DNA of 36,467 nt, taken from a virus. Positions 1 through 6,486 of the stretch are shown one piece after another. A program made the position numbers and the translations under genes. The notes beneath the pieces are model-generated. The model worked only from the letters and a program-made list of their open reading frames with translations. It searched no databases and was not told the DNA's origin. The DNA is taken from positions 1 to 36,467 of the IMG/VR virus record IMGVR_UViG_3300028883_000091, one strand, 5' to 3'. How positions within the stretch are numbered: position 1 is the stretch's first letter; each line of letters opens with the position of its first letter.

Positions 1-28
1 TTCGTGTTGTGTTGTGTTGTGTTGTGTG
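1..28. repeat. Pentanucleotide tandem repeat at left edge
   Basis: About five copies of the unit TTGTG/GTGTT run from the window edge to about position 27 and end in TGTGAG. No reading frame is supported here. It directly abuts an inverted repeat and may be part of a regulatory or structural DNA region. Confidence 0.8.
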
Positions 29-29
29 A

Positions 30-54
30 GAGTACCACGTCAACCGCGGTACTC
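30..54. repeat. Inverted repeat GAGTACC/GGTACTC
   Basis: Perfect 7-bp arms, GAGTACC (30-36) and GGTACTC (48-54), flank an 11-nt spacer. It could be an operator or a transcript hairpin. A related but imperfect inverted repeat sits at 553-588, on the other side of the small gene at 297-518. No T-tract follows on either strand, so it does not look like an intrinsic terminator. Confidence 0.55.
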
Positions 55-251
55 ACCACAAAAGCTTTGGCCGCGCATTTCATCCGCTCCGACTGCCCGT
101 AGGCTATCTAACGGAGGGAGTACTGCCGCCAGCGGATTCGGTATACTGCTCTATCTGCGGTCGGTTGCAGTCAGTAGACGCCGGCGGTGATGGCTACCCT
201 TGGTGAGGGATGCGCGGTTCAATTGTCGAAAATCTCAGCCTGTCTCATCAG

Positions 252-290
252 TATCGGGAGGCTATCCCCGATAGACGCCCCAAAGGGCGT
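252..290 (-). terminator. Hairpin cluster downstream of the 297-518 gene
   Basis: Just beyond the minus-strand stop codon at 297 lie ACGCCC/GGGCGT (275-280 with 285-290, 4-nt loop) and CTATC/GATAG (262-266 with 270-274). An alternative pairing, TATCGGG/CCCGATA (252-258 with 267-273), excludes the second hairpin. The T-tract on the minus strand is weak, so termination is inferred from position and structure only. Confidence 0.35.
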
Positions 291-296
291 TTCGAC

Positions 297-518
297 TTAC
301 CGCTTAGCGACAATTTCGAAGTTGGCGTCAAACCATTTTCCGAATGCCTGCGATGCGGAGTAGGCGAATCCTGGTTCAGCCTCGCCTACTGTCCGCACCT
401 GGACGTAGACAAGGGCATTCAAGGCCCAATCACTCAAGTTTTCTTCCGGCAGGGGTTCGCTGAGTCCACATTTCTTTGCGATTTCGGCGGCGGTCTTGAC
501 GGTGGTTTCGTTGATCAT
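297..518 (-). CDS. Small hypothetical protein (73 aa)
   Basis: The ATG at 518 has an AAGGA SD core about nine bases upstream (minus strand, near 528-532). The product is a 73-residue soluble protein, mostly helical in appearance (AAEIAKKCGL, NLSDWALNAL), with no signal peptide or membrane segment. I do not recognise a family. A plus-strand ORF (210-614) runs antisense, but it has no SD and an odd composition, so the minus-strand frame is preferred. The gene is transcribed in the same direction as the early operon at the other end of the window and is isolated here, with a hairpin cluster behind its stop. Confidence 0.6.
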   Translation of the reverse strand: MINETTVKTAAEIAKKCGLSEPLPEENLSDWALNALVYVQVRTVGEAEPGFAYSASQAFGKWFDANFEIVAKR

Positions 519-552
519 GATCTCGATTCCTTCGTGTTGGTTGTTCCGTTAG

Positions 553-588
553 TGAGAGCCGCGGAAGTCGTGGTAGTGCGGTCTCTCA
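553..588. repeat. Imperfect inverted repeat TGAGAG-CCGC / GCGG-T-CTCTCA
   Basis: TGAGAGCCGC (553-562) can pair with GCGGTCTCTCA (578-588), with one bulged base and a 15-nt loop. The arms resemble the inverted repeat at 30-54 (TGAGAG..CC and GCGGTACTCA), and both are followed by a CACAAA-like tract. This suggests two related control elements flanking the small gene at 297-518. Confidence 0.45.
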
Positions 589-828
589 ACACAAACAACA
601 ATAACCAGATCTAGAAGGGTTTCTAGAGAGGTTTCTAGAAAAAACTGGATTTAGCCTCAAAAAAAGGTGTTGCAAGGCTCTCGACAACACGGCATACAGC
701 ACAACAACTACCCCTAGGCATGCCGTCAAATCAACCGCATACAACACCAACCAACGCCAGACAGCGGCAATTCCGCCGCGGATAACGCCGCCACCGCGGA
801 ACATCGCCGATATAGCACAACCTCGCAT
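586..828 (-). CDS. Possible small membrane protein (80 aa), doubtful
   Basis: An 80-residue minus-strand frame with one clear hydrophobic stretch around residues 27-47 (WLVLYAVDLTACLGVVVVLY), which could be a transmembrane helix. The C-terminal third is Arg/Ser-rich, and its serine-arginine repeats simply translate the 12-bp TCTAGA DNA array beneath. There is no convincing SD at the ATG at 828 or at the internal ATG at 804. A small holin-like or leader protein is possible. A chance open frame over regulatory DNA is about as likely. Confidence 0.25.
   Translation of the reverse strand: MRGCAISAMFRGGGVIRGGIAAVWRWLVLYAVDLTACLGVVVVLYAVLSRALQHLFLRLNPVFSRNLSRNPSRSGYCCLC
610..645. repeat. Three TCTAGA sites at exact 12-bp spacing
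   Basis: TCTAGA occurs at 610, 622 and 634 in units of the form TCTAGAxxGGTT, the last unit ending in an A-tract. A palindromic hexamer repeated at roughly one helical turn is typical of cooperative repressor or initiator binding sites (iterons or operators). No protein can be assigned to it from the sequence. Confidence 0.5.
648..661 (+). repeat. 14-bp direct repeat, copy 1 (GATTTAGCCTCAAA)
   Basis: An exact 14-bp match to 1227-1240. This copy lies immediately after the TCTAGA array and runs into an A-tract. The two copies bracket about 565 bp of largely non-coding DNA. Confidence 0.6.
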
Positions 829-951
829 AGGCGCGTAGGAACAACCAACGCGCTATCGCGGCAAAACTCCGCACCCCTCAATCACACCAGGGACCGCCAC
901 GGCCTCACATGCGCGTATGACGTGCGTAGTATTATCATTCGGTATTGTGGT

Positions 952-1032
952 GGTAGAGAGAGTAAGAGAGAGGGGGAGCAATCCGGAAGGGGATGATAGA
1001 GGGGGCAAAGAGGGGATGAAAGGGGACGGGGT
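952..1032 (+). other. Polypurine tract
   Basis: About 80 nt of the plus strand is almost entirely G and A, with runs such as AGAGAGAGTAAGAGAGAGGG and repeated AGGGG blocks. Such tracts can form triplex or quadruplex-like structures, or mark primer or initiation regions. Only the composition is directly seen. Confidence 0.5.
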
Positions 1033-1101
1033 AGCACCGCAGGACCGCGCGATGCCAGCTCCCGCGATCAGCCCTCCCGGCCCTTTCAAGGTGAGCCGTG
1101 A

Positions 1102-1254
1102 GCCCATAAGTAGCAGGTCGTCCCATCTGATGCTCCCTGAATCACCCTTAACAGCCTGGCCTTGCAATGGGTTATAGCCAACTCTTGATAAAGCCTGATG
1201 TCGCATAATACTGATTCGGTATAGTTGATTTAGCCTCAAACGCTACTTATGGGC
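1102..1254. repeat. 13-bp perfect inverted repeat closing a 127-nt segment
   Basis: GCCCATAAGTAGC at 1102-1114 is the exact reverse complement of GCTACTTATGGGC at 1242-1254. The enclosed 127 nt contains copy 2 of the 14-bp direct repeat next to the right arm. A long perfect closing stem with an unannotated interior could be the outer helix of a structured RNA, or the ends of a miniature mobile element. No target-site duplication is obvious. Confidence 0.6.
1227..1240 (+). repeat. 14-bp direct repeat, copy 2 (GATTTAGCCTCAAA)
   Basis: Identical to 648-661. This copy sits one base inside the right arm of the 13-bp inverted repeat. Possible meanings are a duplicated protein-binding site or a trace of an insertion or duplication event. 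Confidence 0.6.
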
Positions 1255-1298
1255 GCGGCATTTGAGAGGATTGTACATGTTCGTGAGGCTGAGGACGT

Positions 1299-1329
1299 CC
1301 ATACAGTGAGCGTATGGGTACCCTTTTTT
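1299..1329 (+). terminator. Weak terminator-like hairpin with T6
   Basis: CCATAC (1299-1304) and GTATGG (1312-1317) form a 6-bp stem with a 7-nt loop. GTACCC separates it from six T residues (1324-1329). The gap between stem and T-run is longer than usual. It could insulate the late operon from upstream plus-strand transcription. Confidence 0.3.
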
Positions 1330-1395
1330 CAGCCAGGATCTTGACCAGACCCCCCGGCCTTTGGCCGCCGCCCCATTATAGGTACCCCCCCCTCC

Positions 1396-1411
1396 GAAAA
1401 ATATATTTTTC
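1396..1411. repeat. 16-bp perfect AT palindrome in C-rich DNA
   Basis: GAAAAATATATTTTTC is fully self-complementary. It begins an AT-rich island (about 1396-1427) inside otherwise strongly C-rich sequence. Easily melted islands of this type occur in origins and strong promoters. Function is not shown. Confidence 0.6.
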
Positions 1412-1517
1412 ACATTTTCCATTTTAAGCCCCCTCAGCCGCCTCCACCCCCCACCGTAGGTGAATACCCGGATTTCGCCCCGTTCGCGCCCCTACACCCC
1501 TTAGAATGGTTCTGTCG

Positions 1518-1536
1518 GCAAATTGCAATGATTTGC
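1518..1536. promoter_or_regulatory. Operator-like inverted repeat GCAAAT-N7-ATTTGC
   Basis: Perfect 6-bp arms GCAAAT (1518-1523) and ATTTGC (1531-1536) are separated by 7 nt, giving 13-bp centre spacing. It lies 15 nt upstream of the candidate -35 box of the late operon, where an activator or repressor dimer could bind. Regulation is inferred from position. Confidence 0.4.
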
Positions 1537-1550
1537 GCGATTGAGTTGTG

Positions 1551-1578
1551 TTGAGTAGATTATGAGTATGAGTAAAAT
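1551..1578 (+). promoter_or_regulatory. Candidate sigma-70-type promoter of the late operon
   Basis: TTGAGT (1551-1556, 4 of 6 to TTGACA), a 16-bp spacer, and TAAAAT (1573-1578, 5 of 6 to TATAAT). The predicted start near 1585 falls just ahead of the GGAGG SD of the first late gene at 1590-1594. An alternative weaker pair is TTGCGC (1533-1538) with TAGATT (1556-1561). Confidence 0.35.
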
Positions 1579-1604
1579 TTACCCACTATGGAGGATTTTG
1601 GGAT

Positions 1605-2204
1605 TTGGCTCCACATCCACGAAACAAGAGTAAGTGGCGCGATGTCGAGACGACGCAGCAGCGTTGCAGTCGTTTGAAGGCTGAGAAGCGTTGGTCGAAG
1701 TACCAGGCGTTGAAGAAGCGTCATAAGGAGGCGGGGATGACGTATGACGAGATCGATAATGTGTTGTTCCCTGTTTACGGTCCTGGCAGTTATGCGGTGT
1801 TGCATGGTATTGATGCGCCGGCGCAGTGTGATGGCGATGTGAAGGGTGTGGTAGGCAGGGAGGTATTGCCGAGTGGTATTCCGTTTGAGGATCCGAAGTA
1901 CTGGGTTGAGAAGAGGGGGAATCCGAAGACGAGTCGTTTGCAGGACATTGAATGGGTAGAGGAGGTGAAGTTGTTGAAGGGTGTTAAGCGGGACGATGCT
2001 CCGAGTTTGACGGCGTGGGGTCATTATCGTGCGACGGTGATGACGGCGAAGGGCGAGGACAGGCATAATGATTTGGTGAAGGAGTTGTTGTTGCCGAGTA
2101 AGAAGGAGCAGGCGCGTCGTGCGGGTGAGGAGAGCGAGGTAGAGTTGGACAAGGTTTTTGCAGATTGGTTGCGTGATGTGCAGGAGGGGGAGGAAGCGTC
2201 ATGA
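1605..2204 (+). CDS. Hypothetical protein, positional candidate for small terminase subunit
   Basis: A 199-residue basic, helix-rich protein starting at TTG 1605, chosen because GGAGG (1590-1594) sits 10 nt upstream; the ATG at 1588 is out of frame. Residues 1-50 are Lys/Arg-rich (KSKWRDVETTQQR, KALKKRHKEAGMTYDEI-like helix). It ends in an ATGA overlap with the large terminase gene, implying translational coupling. Small terminase (TerS) subunits usually lie exactly here and bind DNA at the packaging start, but no TerS family signature is recognisable, so this rests on position. Codon use is marked: leucine is nearly always TTG and third positions favour G/T, unlike genes beyond about 3 kb. 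Confidence 0.75.
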   Translation: MAPHPRNKSKWRDVETTQQRCSRLKAEKRWSKYQALKKRHKEAGMTYDEIDNVLFPVYGPGSYAVLHGIDAPAQCDGDVKGVVGREVLPSGIPFEDPKYWVEKRGNPKTSRLQDIEWVEEVKLLKGVKRDDAPSLTAWGHYRATVMTAKGEDRHNDLVKELLLPSKKEQARRAGEESEVELDKVFADWLRDVQEGEEAS

Positions 2205-4135
2205 GTTTTAGTAGGTCAGACTATCGGTTTTACGACGGGGTTCCGAAGGACGTTGTTGCGAATGTGAAGTATCGCGAGCGTTTGATGCGGGAGTTGCAGA
2301 GTCCTTCGGGTAGGAGTGAGATTCCGAAGATCAAGGCTGCGTGTGCGGCGGATCCGTTGTTCTTCGTCAACACGTTTGCGTGGACATATGACCCTCGTTT
2401 AGGGGATCAGGGGAAGAACCCTGTGGTCCCGTTTGTGACGTTCGACGTTCAGGATGAGCTGATTCATAATGTGTTCGAGTGTCTTGGGAAGTGTGACATG
2501 TTGATCGAGAAGAGCCGTGATGTTGGGGCGAGTTGGTGTTGTTTGATGCCGATGTGTCACCAGTTCTTGTTTGAGTCGAACCAGCAGTTTGGTCTTGCGA
2601 GTGACACTGCGGAGCACGTTGACAAGACGGGGAGTAAGGACTCGTTGTTCTGGAAGATCGAGTTTATGTTCAGGCTTCTTCCGTGGTTTTTGAGGCCGAA
2701 GTACCTGCACAACGAGAGGATGCTGTTGAACGAGGTGAATGACAGCTCGATCCTTGGTAGTGCGGCTTCGGGGAACGCGTTTCGTTCTGGTCGGCATAGG
2801 GCAGTGTTACTTGATGAGTTTGCGTCATTTATTCGTTCGGACGGCTACGACATCCTTGCGGCGACAGCGGACGTGACGAACTCCAGGATATTCAACTCGA
2901 CGCCGAAGGGCACGGGGAATGCGTTTTTCGATGTACGCGAGAAGATCAGCAAAGGGTTCTCAGCGGACGGCAAGATACTTCAGATTCATTGGAGCGAAGA
3001 TACGAGGAAGAACGCGGGGCTCTATACGAACGGGAAGGGGTACAGACAGTTTTATCCGGGCGCCATGGATCATCACTTGTACACCGACGACAGCGTTGTG
3101 TTCCTGAAACACACGCCGAACGGTCGTGAAGTGCAAGAGATGCAGTTTGATTCAGATTACCAGTTCCTGACGGACGGCAAGCTCAGGAGTCCGTGGTACG
3201 ACAGGGAGTGCCGGCGCAGAGCGCATCCGATGCTCGTGGCGCAAGAGCTTGACATCGACTACCACAACAGCTCGTTCAGGTTCTTCGATGAGGGCGTCAT
3301 TCAGAACGTACTCAGCACGCAGAAGAGAGAACCTCTTGCTTTGGGTACGTTCACGTTTCACGATGACGATAGCGTCATTGCGTTTGATCGTGAGTCGAAG
3401 CCGCATTGGCAGCTTTGGTATCACGGCGTGGACAATGAGACCATGCGCCCGCTTGAATATATGCGGTGCGCGATCGCCGCTGACATCTCTGCCGGTACCG
3501 GCGCGTCGAACTCGTGCTTGAGCGTTGTCGATGTTGATACCGGTGAGAAGATCGCCGAATACGCGAACCCGTCGATCTCGCCGGAGAACTTCGGTCGGTA
3601 CGCGGTCCAGGTCGCACGGCTGTTCAACGAAGCGTTTTTGATCTGGGAGAACAACGGCCCCGGCCGGAACTTCGGGCAGAAAGTGCTTGACGCGGGCTAC
3701 GGTAAGATCTACCGCCTTCGCGACGATGTGTCGATCAAGCACAAGACGAGCGACATCCCTGGATGGCCGAGTTCGCCGGAGAAGAAGTTCGCGCTTCTTA
3801 GCAATTACCGCGACGCCCTGGCGCACGGTCTGTTCACGAATCCGAGCGAAGCGGCTATCCTCGAATGCAGGGAATACATCAACCTGCCTGGCGACAAGGT
3901 GGTTCATTCGGCAGCGAACAACTCGCTCGACCCGACCGGCGCCGGTAAGTCGCACGGCGACCGCGTGATTGCCGACGCCTTGGCGTGGAAGGCCGTGACC
4001 GGGCTCAAACCGCAGCGGCTGCCGAAGGGTGACGCACAGATGAAGGCGAGGCCGGTACCGCAGCATAGCATGAAATCACGGATCATGCGGCGGGAAGAAG
4101 CAGAAAAACGAACTGAATTTAGAGTTTGGAGTTGA
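2201..4135 (+). CDS. terL: Terminase large subunit (packaging ATPase/nuclease)
   Basis: The 644-residue motor that pumps DNA into the prohead and cuts it. The N-terminal ATPase shows an adenine/Walker-A-type segment EKSRDVGASW (103-112, the classical GKT replaced by GAS), Walker B AVLLDEF (201-207, acidic pair D205/E206) and coupling motif NSTPKGTGN (232-240). The C-terminal RNase-H-like nuclease shows AADISAGTGASNS (D428), IWENNGPG (E483) and SHGDRVIADALAW (Asp near residue 600). Length is normal to slightly long. The start overlaps the preceding stop (ATGA). The first roughly 900 nt share the TTG-rich, G/T-biased codon use of the upstream gene, and the remainder shifts to C-ending codons. 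Confidence 0.95.
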   Translation: MSFSRSDYRFYDGVPKDVVANVKYRERLMRELQSPSGRSEIPKIKAACAADPLFFVNTFAWTYDPRLGDQGKNPVVPFVTFDVQDELIHNVFECLGKCDMLIEKSRDVGASWCCLMPMCHQFLFESNQQFGLASDTAEHVDKTGSKDSLFWKIEFMFRLLPWFLRPKYLHNERMLLNEVNDSSILGSAASGNAFRSGRHRAVLLDEFASFIRSDGYDILAATADVTNSRIFNSTPKGTGNAFFDVREKISKGFSADGKILQIHWSEDTRKNAGLYTNGKGYRQFYPGAMDHHLYTDDSVVFLKHTPNGREVQEMQFDSDYQFLTDGKLRSPWYDRECRRRAHPMLVAQELDIDYHNSSFRFFDEGVIQNVLSTQKREPLALGTFTFHDDDSVIAFDRESKPHWQLWYHGVDNETMRPLEYMRCAIAADISAGTGASNSCLSVVDVDTGEKIAEYANPSISPENFGRYAVQVARLFNEAFLIWENNGPGRNFGQKVLDAGYGKIYRLRDDVSIKHKTSDIPGWPSSPEKKFALLSNYRDALAHGLFTNPSEAAILECREYINLPGDKVVHSAANNSLDPTGAGKSHGDRVIADALAWKAVTGLKPQRLPKGDAQMKARPVPQHSMKSRIMRREEAEKRTEFRVWS

Positions 4136-4137
4136 TA

Positions 4138-5889
4138 ATGGCGTATAACCCGCTTTCGACAAAGAGCCTGCAAGACTTAGGCGCGGCAATTGACCGCTCG
4201 GCGGATCAGCTCAAGCCGTTCCGCAAGCATGCGTTTGACACGATGCAGATGTATGTCGGCAAGTACTACGGCGATAACGATAAGCGCGGTATGAAGCAGA
4301 CGCCGTTGAACCTCCTGCAACTTGCGGTCGACATCTATGTGCAGAGCATTGCCCCGGTCTGCCCGAAGTTCCTGGCAAGGCCCGTCGTGGCAGGGCTCAA
4401 GCGCCCGGCGTCCATGCTTGATCTCGCGCTGAACCATGTGGCCAACGAACTGAACCTCCGCGACGAGTTCCAGGAATGCGTGATGAACGCGATGTTCTCG
4501 ATCGGGATTATGAAGGTCGGCACCGCCGCAATCGACGACGGCACATTGATTGATGCGACTCAGCCGTATGCGAAGTGCGTCAGCCTGGATGACTGGGTGC
4601 ATGACACGACCGCGCGGCGGTATACCGAGTGTTCGTTCGCATCGAACAAGTACCGGATGGATTATGAGATGTTCAAGGAGAGCGGGCTCTACAAGAACAC
4701 TGAAAAGGTGTCGTTCTACGACGATCTCGACGTTGAGCAGCACGCGATCAAGCGGATCGGCGGGCATGACAACCTGTCGCAGTGCTACCGCAGGTCGGTT
4801 GAACTCAGGGACGTCTGGCTCCCGGCTGATGGGCTCGTCGTCACCATTCCCGCCAACGATTCAGCAGTGAATCTGAGGACCGTGGAATGGGGCGGCGTCG
4901 AGATCGGGCCGTATCACTTGCTCACGTTCGCGCCCGTGTCAGATAATGTGATGCCGGTCGCCCCCGTCAGCGCGATCCGCGACCTGTCAGAGCTTGCGAA
5001 TGATCTGATGATCAAGCTTGCCAACCAGTCGCGCCGGCAGAAAGACGTCACCGCATACAGCGCGACAGGCGCCGAGGACGCAAAGCGCGTCAAGGACGCC
5101 AACGACGGCGATATGATCGGGGTCACCGATCCGTCGCAGATAGCCCAGCTCAATTTCGGCGGAGCAAATCCGCAGACTCAAGCGATGCTCCTGCAACTTC
5201 GCGACTGGAACAGCTACATGGCCGGGAACCTCGACCTCCTCGGCGGCCTGAGCGCGCAGTCGCAGACGCTTGGCCAGGACCAGCTCCTCGGCGCGTCCGC
5301 CTCCAAGCGCATGGAGATCCTCCGGCAGCGGTACGAATCATTTGCACAGAGCGTCGGCAAAGCGGTCGCGAACGAGTTGTGGTACGACCCGATGATCGAC
5401 CTGCCGCTCGTCAAGCGGACGTCGAACGTCGGCCTGGAGATCCCAGTCCGGTTCAATGAGGAGTCGAAAGAGGGCGACTTCCTCGACTACAACATTAATA
5501 TCGACCCGTACTCGACAACGCACATGTCGCCGCCGGAACGGCTGCAGATGCTCACCACACTCCTGCAGCAGGCGATCCTCCCAGCCATGCCGTTCCTACA
5601 GCAACAAGGCGGGACGCTGAACATGGTGGAGTATCTCGACATCCTTTCGCGGTACGCCGATGCGCCTGAGCTGAAGAACATGATTCAGTTCCAGGACGCG
5701 CAGGCGAATAACCAACAAGACCCCATTAACCCACAACCCTCGTCAACGTCGAACGTGACGAGTCGCGAATACATCCGGCGAAACGTGCCGACCGGCGGGA
5801 CGCAGCAGAACCGTGACAATTTAATGGCTCAGGCTCTGCTCGGTCAGGACGATCAGCCGAAACAACAAGCGTCAATCATGCGGATATGA
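4138..5889 (+). CDS. Portal protein
   Basis: A 583-residue protein directly after terminase, consistent with the dodecameric portal at the capsid vertex. The start is set at ATG 4138 (MAYNPLSTK) because GGAG lies at 4128-4131; the open frame continues upstream to a TTG at 4126. The middle segment (RDLSELANDLMIKLANQSRR) and the following QSQTLGQDQLLGASASKRM and NELWYDP stretches resemble the stem/wing helices and crown-side region of podovirus-type portals. The C-terminus is Gln/Asn-rich. Family assignment rests on position, size and these features. Confidence 0.85.
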   Translation: MAYNPLSTKSLQDLGAAIDRSADQLKPFRKHAFDTMQMYVGKYYGDNDKRGMKQTPLNLLQLAVDIYVQSIAPVCPKFLARPVVAGLKRPASMLDLALNHVANELNLRDEFQECVMNAMFSIGIMKVGTAAIDDGTLIDATQPYAKCVSLDDWVHDTTARRYTECSFASNKYRMDYEMFKESGLYKNTEKVSFYDDLDVEQHAIKRIGGHDNLSQCYRRSVELRDVWLPADGLVVTIPANDSAVNLRTVEWGGVEIGPYHLLTFAPVSDNVMPVAPVSAIRDLSELANDLMIKLANQSRRQKDVTAYSATGAEDAKRVKDANDGDMIGVTDPSQIAQLNFGGANPQTQAMLLQLRDWNSYMAGNLDLLGGLSAQSQTLGQDQLLGASASKRMEILRQRYESFAQSVGKAVANELWYDPMIDLPLVKRTSNVGLEIPVRFNEESKEGDFLDYNINIDPYSTTHMSPPERLQMLTTLLQQAILPAMPFLQQQGGTLNMVEYLDILSRYADAPELKNMIQFQDAQANNQQDPINPQPSSTSNVTSREYIRRNVPTGGTQQNRDNLMAQALLGQDDQPKQQASIMRI

Positions 5890-5900
5890 GAGGATGGACC

Positions 5901-6110
5901 ATGGACATGGTAATTGAAAAACTGGTTACGGTGGTAGACAGCCCCCTAGGGCTGATTGCTATCGTACTGATCTTTGTGATCGCAAACAGGTTGTTCTCAC
6001 TCGAAGAATGGGTGCGAACAAACATGAGCGACACAATCAAGAACAACACGGAGGCCATCACCAAGATGACTGACCACTGCAAAGCGAGGAACGGTCGCAA
6101 CGATGCCTAA
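5901..6110 (+). CDS. Small single-span membrane protein
   Basis: A 69-residue protein from ATG 5901, preferred because GAGAGG (5888-5893) is 7 nt upstream. ATG 5886, overlapping the portal stop as ATGA, would add five residues. A hydrophobic segment (SPLGLIAIVLIFVIANRLF) is followed by a charged amphipathic tail with many Asn, Lys and Thr residues. It sits in the head operon between portal and scaffold. One-helix proteins of this size include holin-like and virion-associated membrane proteins, and nothing decides between them. Confidence 0.75.
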   Translation: MDMVIEKLVTVVDSPLGLIAIVLIFVIANRLFSLEEWVRTNMSDTIKNNTEAITKMTDHCKARNGRNDA

Positions 6111-6468
6111 GTACGTATACCGAAAGGCTGACGGCGAAGAGATCGTTCTGACGATGACAATCGCGGAGCTTGAGGCGCGTCAGTTTGAAGGTGAGAACAA
6201 GAAGATTTTCATCGAGCTGGACGACGGCTCGTTGGCAAAACGCGTGTTCACCCCTGTCGGTGGACATCAATCGTCCGTCTGGCCAAAGCGCTCTTGCGCG
6301 GCAGGCGTGGCGGCAGCACAGGTCGCAGACGCCGAAAAGTACGACCGTGAGCACGGCGTGCCCACCAAGTACGACCCGAAGACCGGCGATGCGATCTACA
6401 CTTCTATGGAACATCAACGCAGACACCTGAGGCATCACGGGCTTGTCGACCGCGATTCCTACTGCTAA
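6103..6468 (+). CDS. FmdB-like small phage protein
   Basis: 121 residues. The N-terminus MPKYVYRKADGEEI resembles FmdB-type zinc-ribbon openings (MPxYxYRC..CG), but the paired cysteines are missing. The only cysteines are CAAG (residue 66) and the final residue. The C-terminal part (YDREHGVPTKYDPKTGDAIY, then HQRRHLRHHGLVDRDSYC) looks like a conserved tail of small head-region phage proteins. It overlaps the upstream gene by 8 nt. The role is unknown, and capsid assembly is a positional guess. Confidence 0.75.
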   Translation: MPKYVYRKADGEEIVLTMTIAELEARQFEGENKKIFIELDDGSLAKRVFTPVGGHQSSVWPKRSCAAGVAAAQVADAEKYDREHGVPTKYDPKTGDAIYTSMEHQRRHLRHHGLVDRDSYC

Positions 6469-6486
6469 AAAAGGACGCCCCGAAAC

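Larger units (their letters stand above)
829..1604. other. Non-coding control region upstream of the late operon
   Basis: No convincing gene is seen in this 776-nt stretch. Open frames on both strands (for example 853-1239 minus and 917-1177 plus) lack SDs and coding-like composition. It holds a purine-rich tract (952-1032), a 13-bp inverted repeat pair (1102-1114 and 1242-1254), a 14-bp direct repeat copy (1227-1240), a hairpin plus T6 (1299-1329), strongly C-rich stretches (about 1345-1395 and 1430-1500), a 16-bp AT palindrome (1396-1411) and a promoter-like segment (1518-1578). The density of such elements suits a promoter/operator region or replication origin. That role is inferred. Confidence 0.55.

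Noticed and set aside
210-614. Plus-strand 134-aa frame at the left end
   Set aside because: It has no SD, runs into an Asn repeat from the AACAAC tract, and is antisense to the better-supported 297-518 gene.
853-1239. Minus-strand 128-aa frame and several plus/minus frames in 850-1240
   Set aside because: Low-complexity translation of the purine tract and repeats, with no initiation sites. The inverted repeat lies across them.
1286-1320. Hammerhead-like CTGAGGA core
   Set aside because: The second conserved core (GAAA) and the third stem cannot be found, so the match is incidental.
3152-4066. Minus-strand 304-aa frame opposite the terminase
   Set aside because: Arg/Val-rich shadow of the terminase coding strand without any initiation signal.
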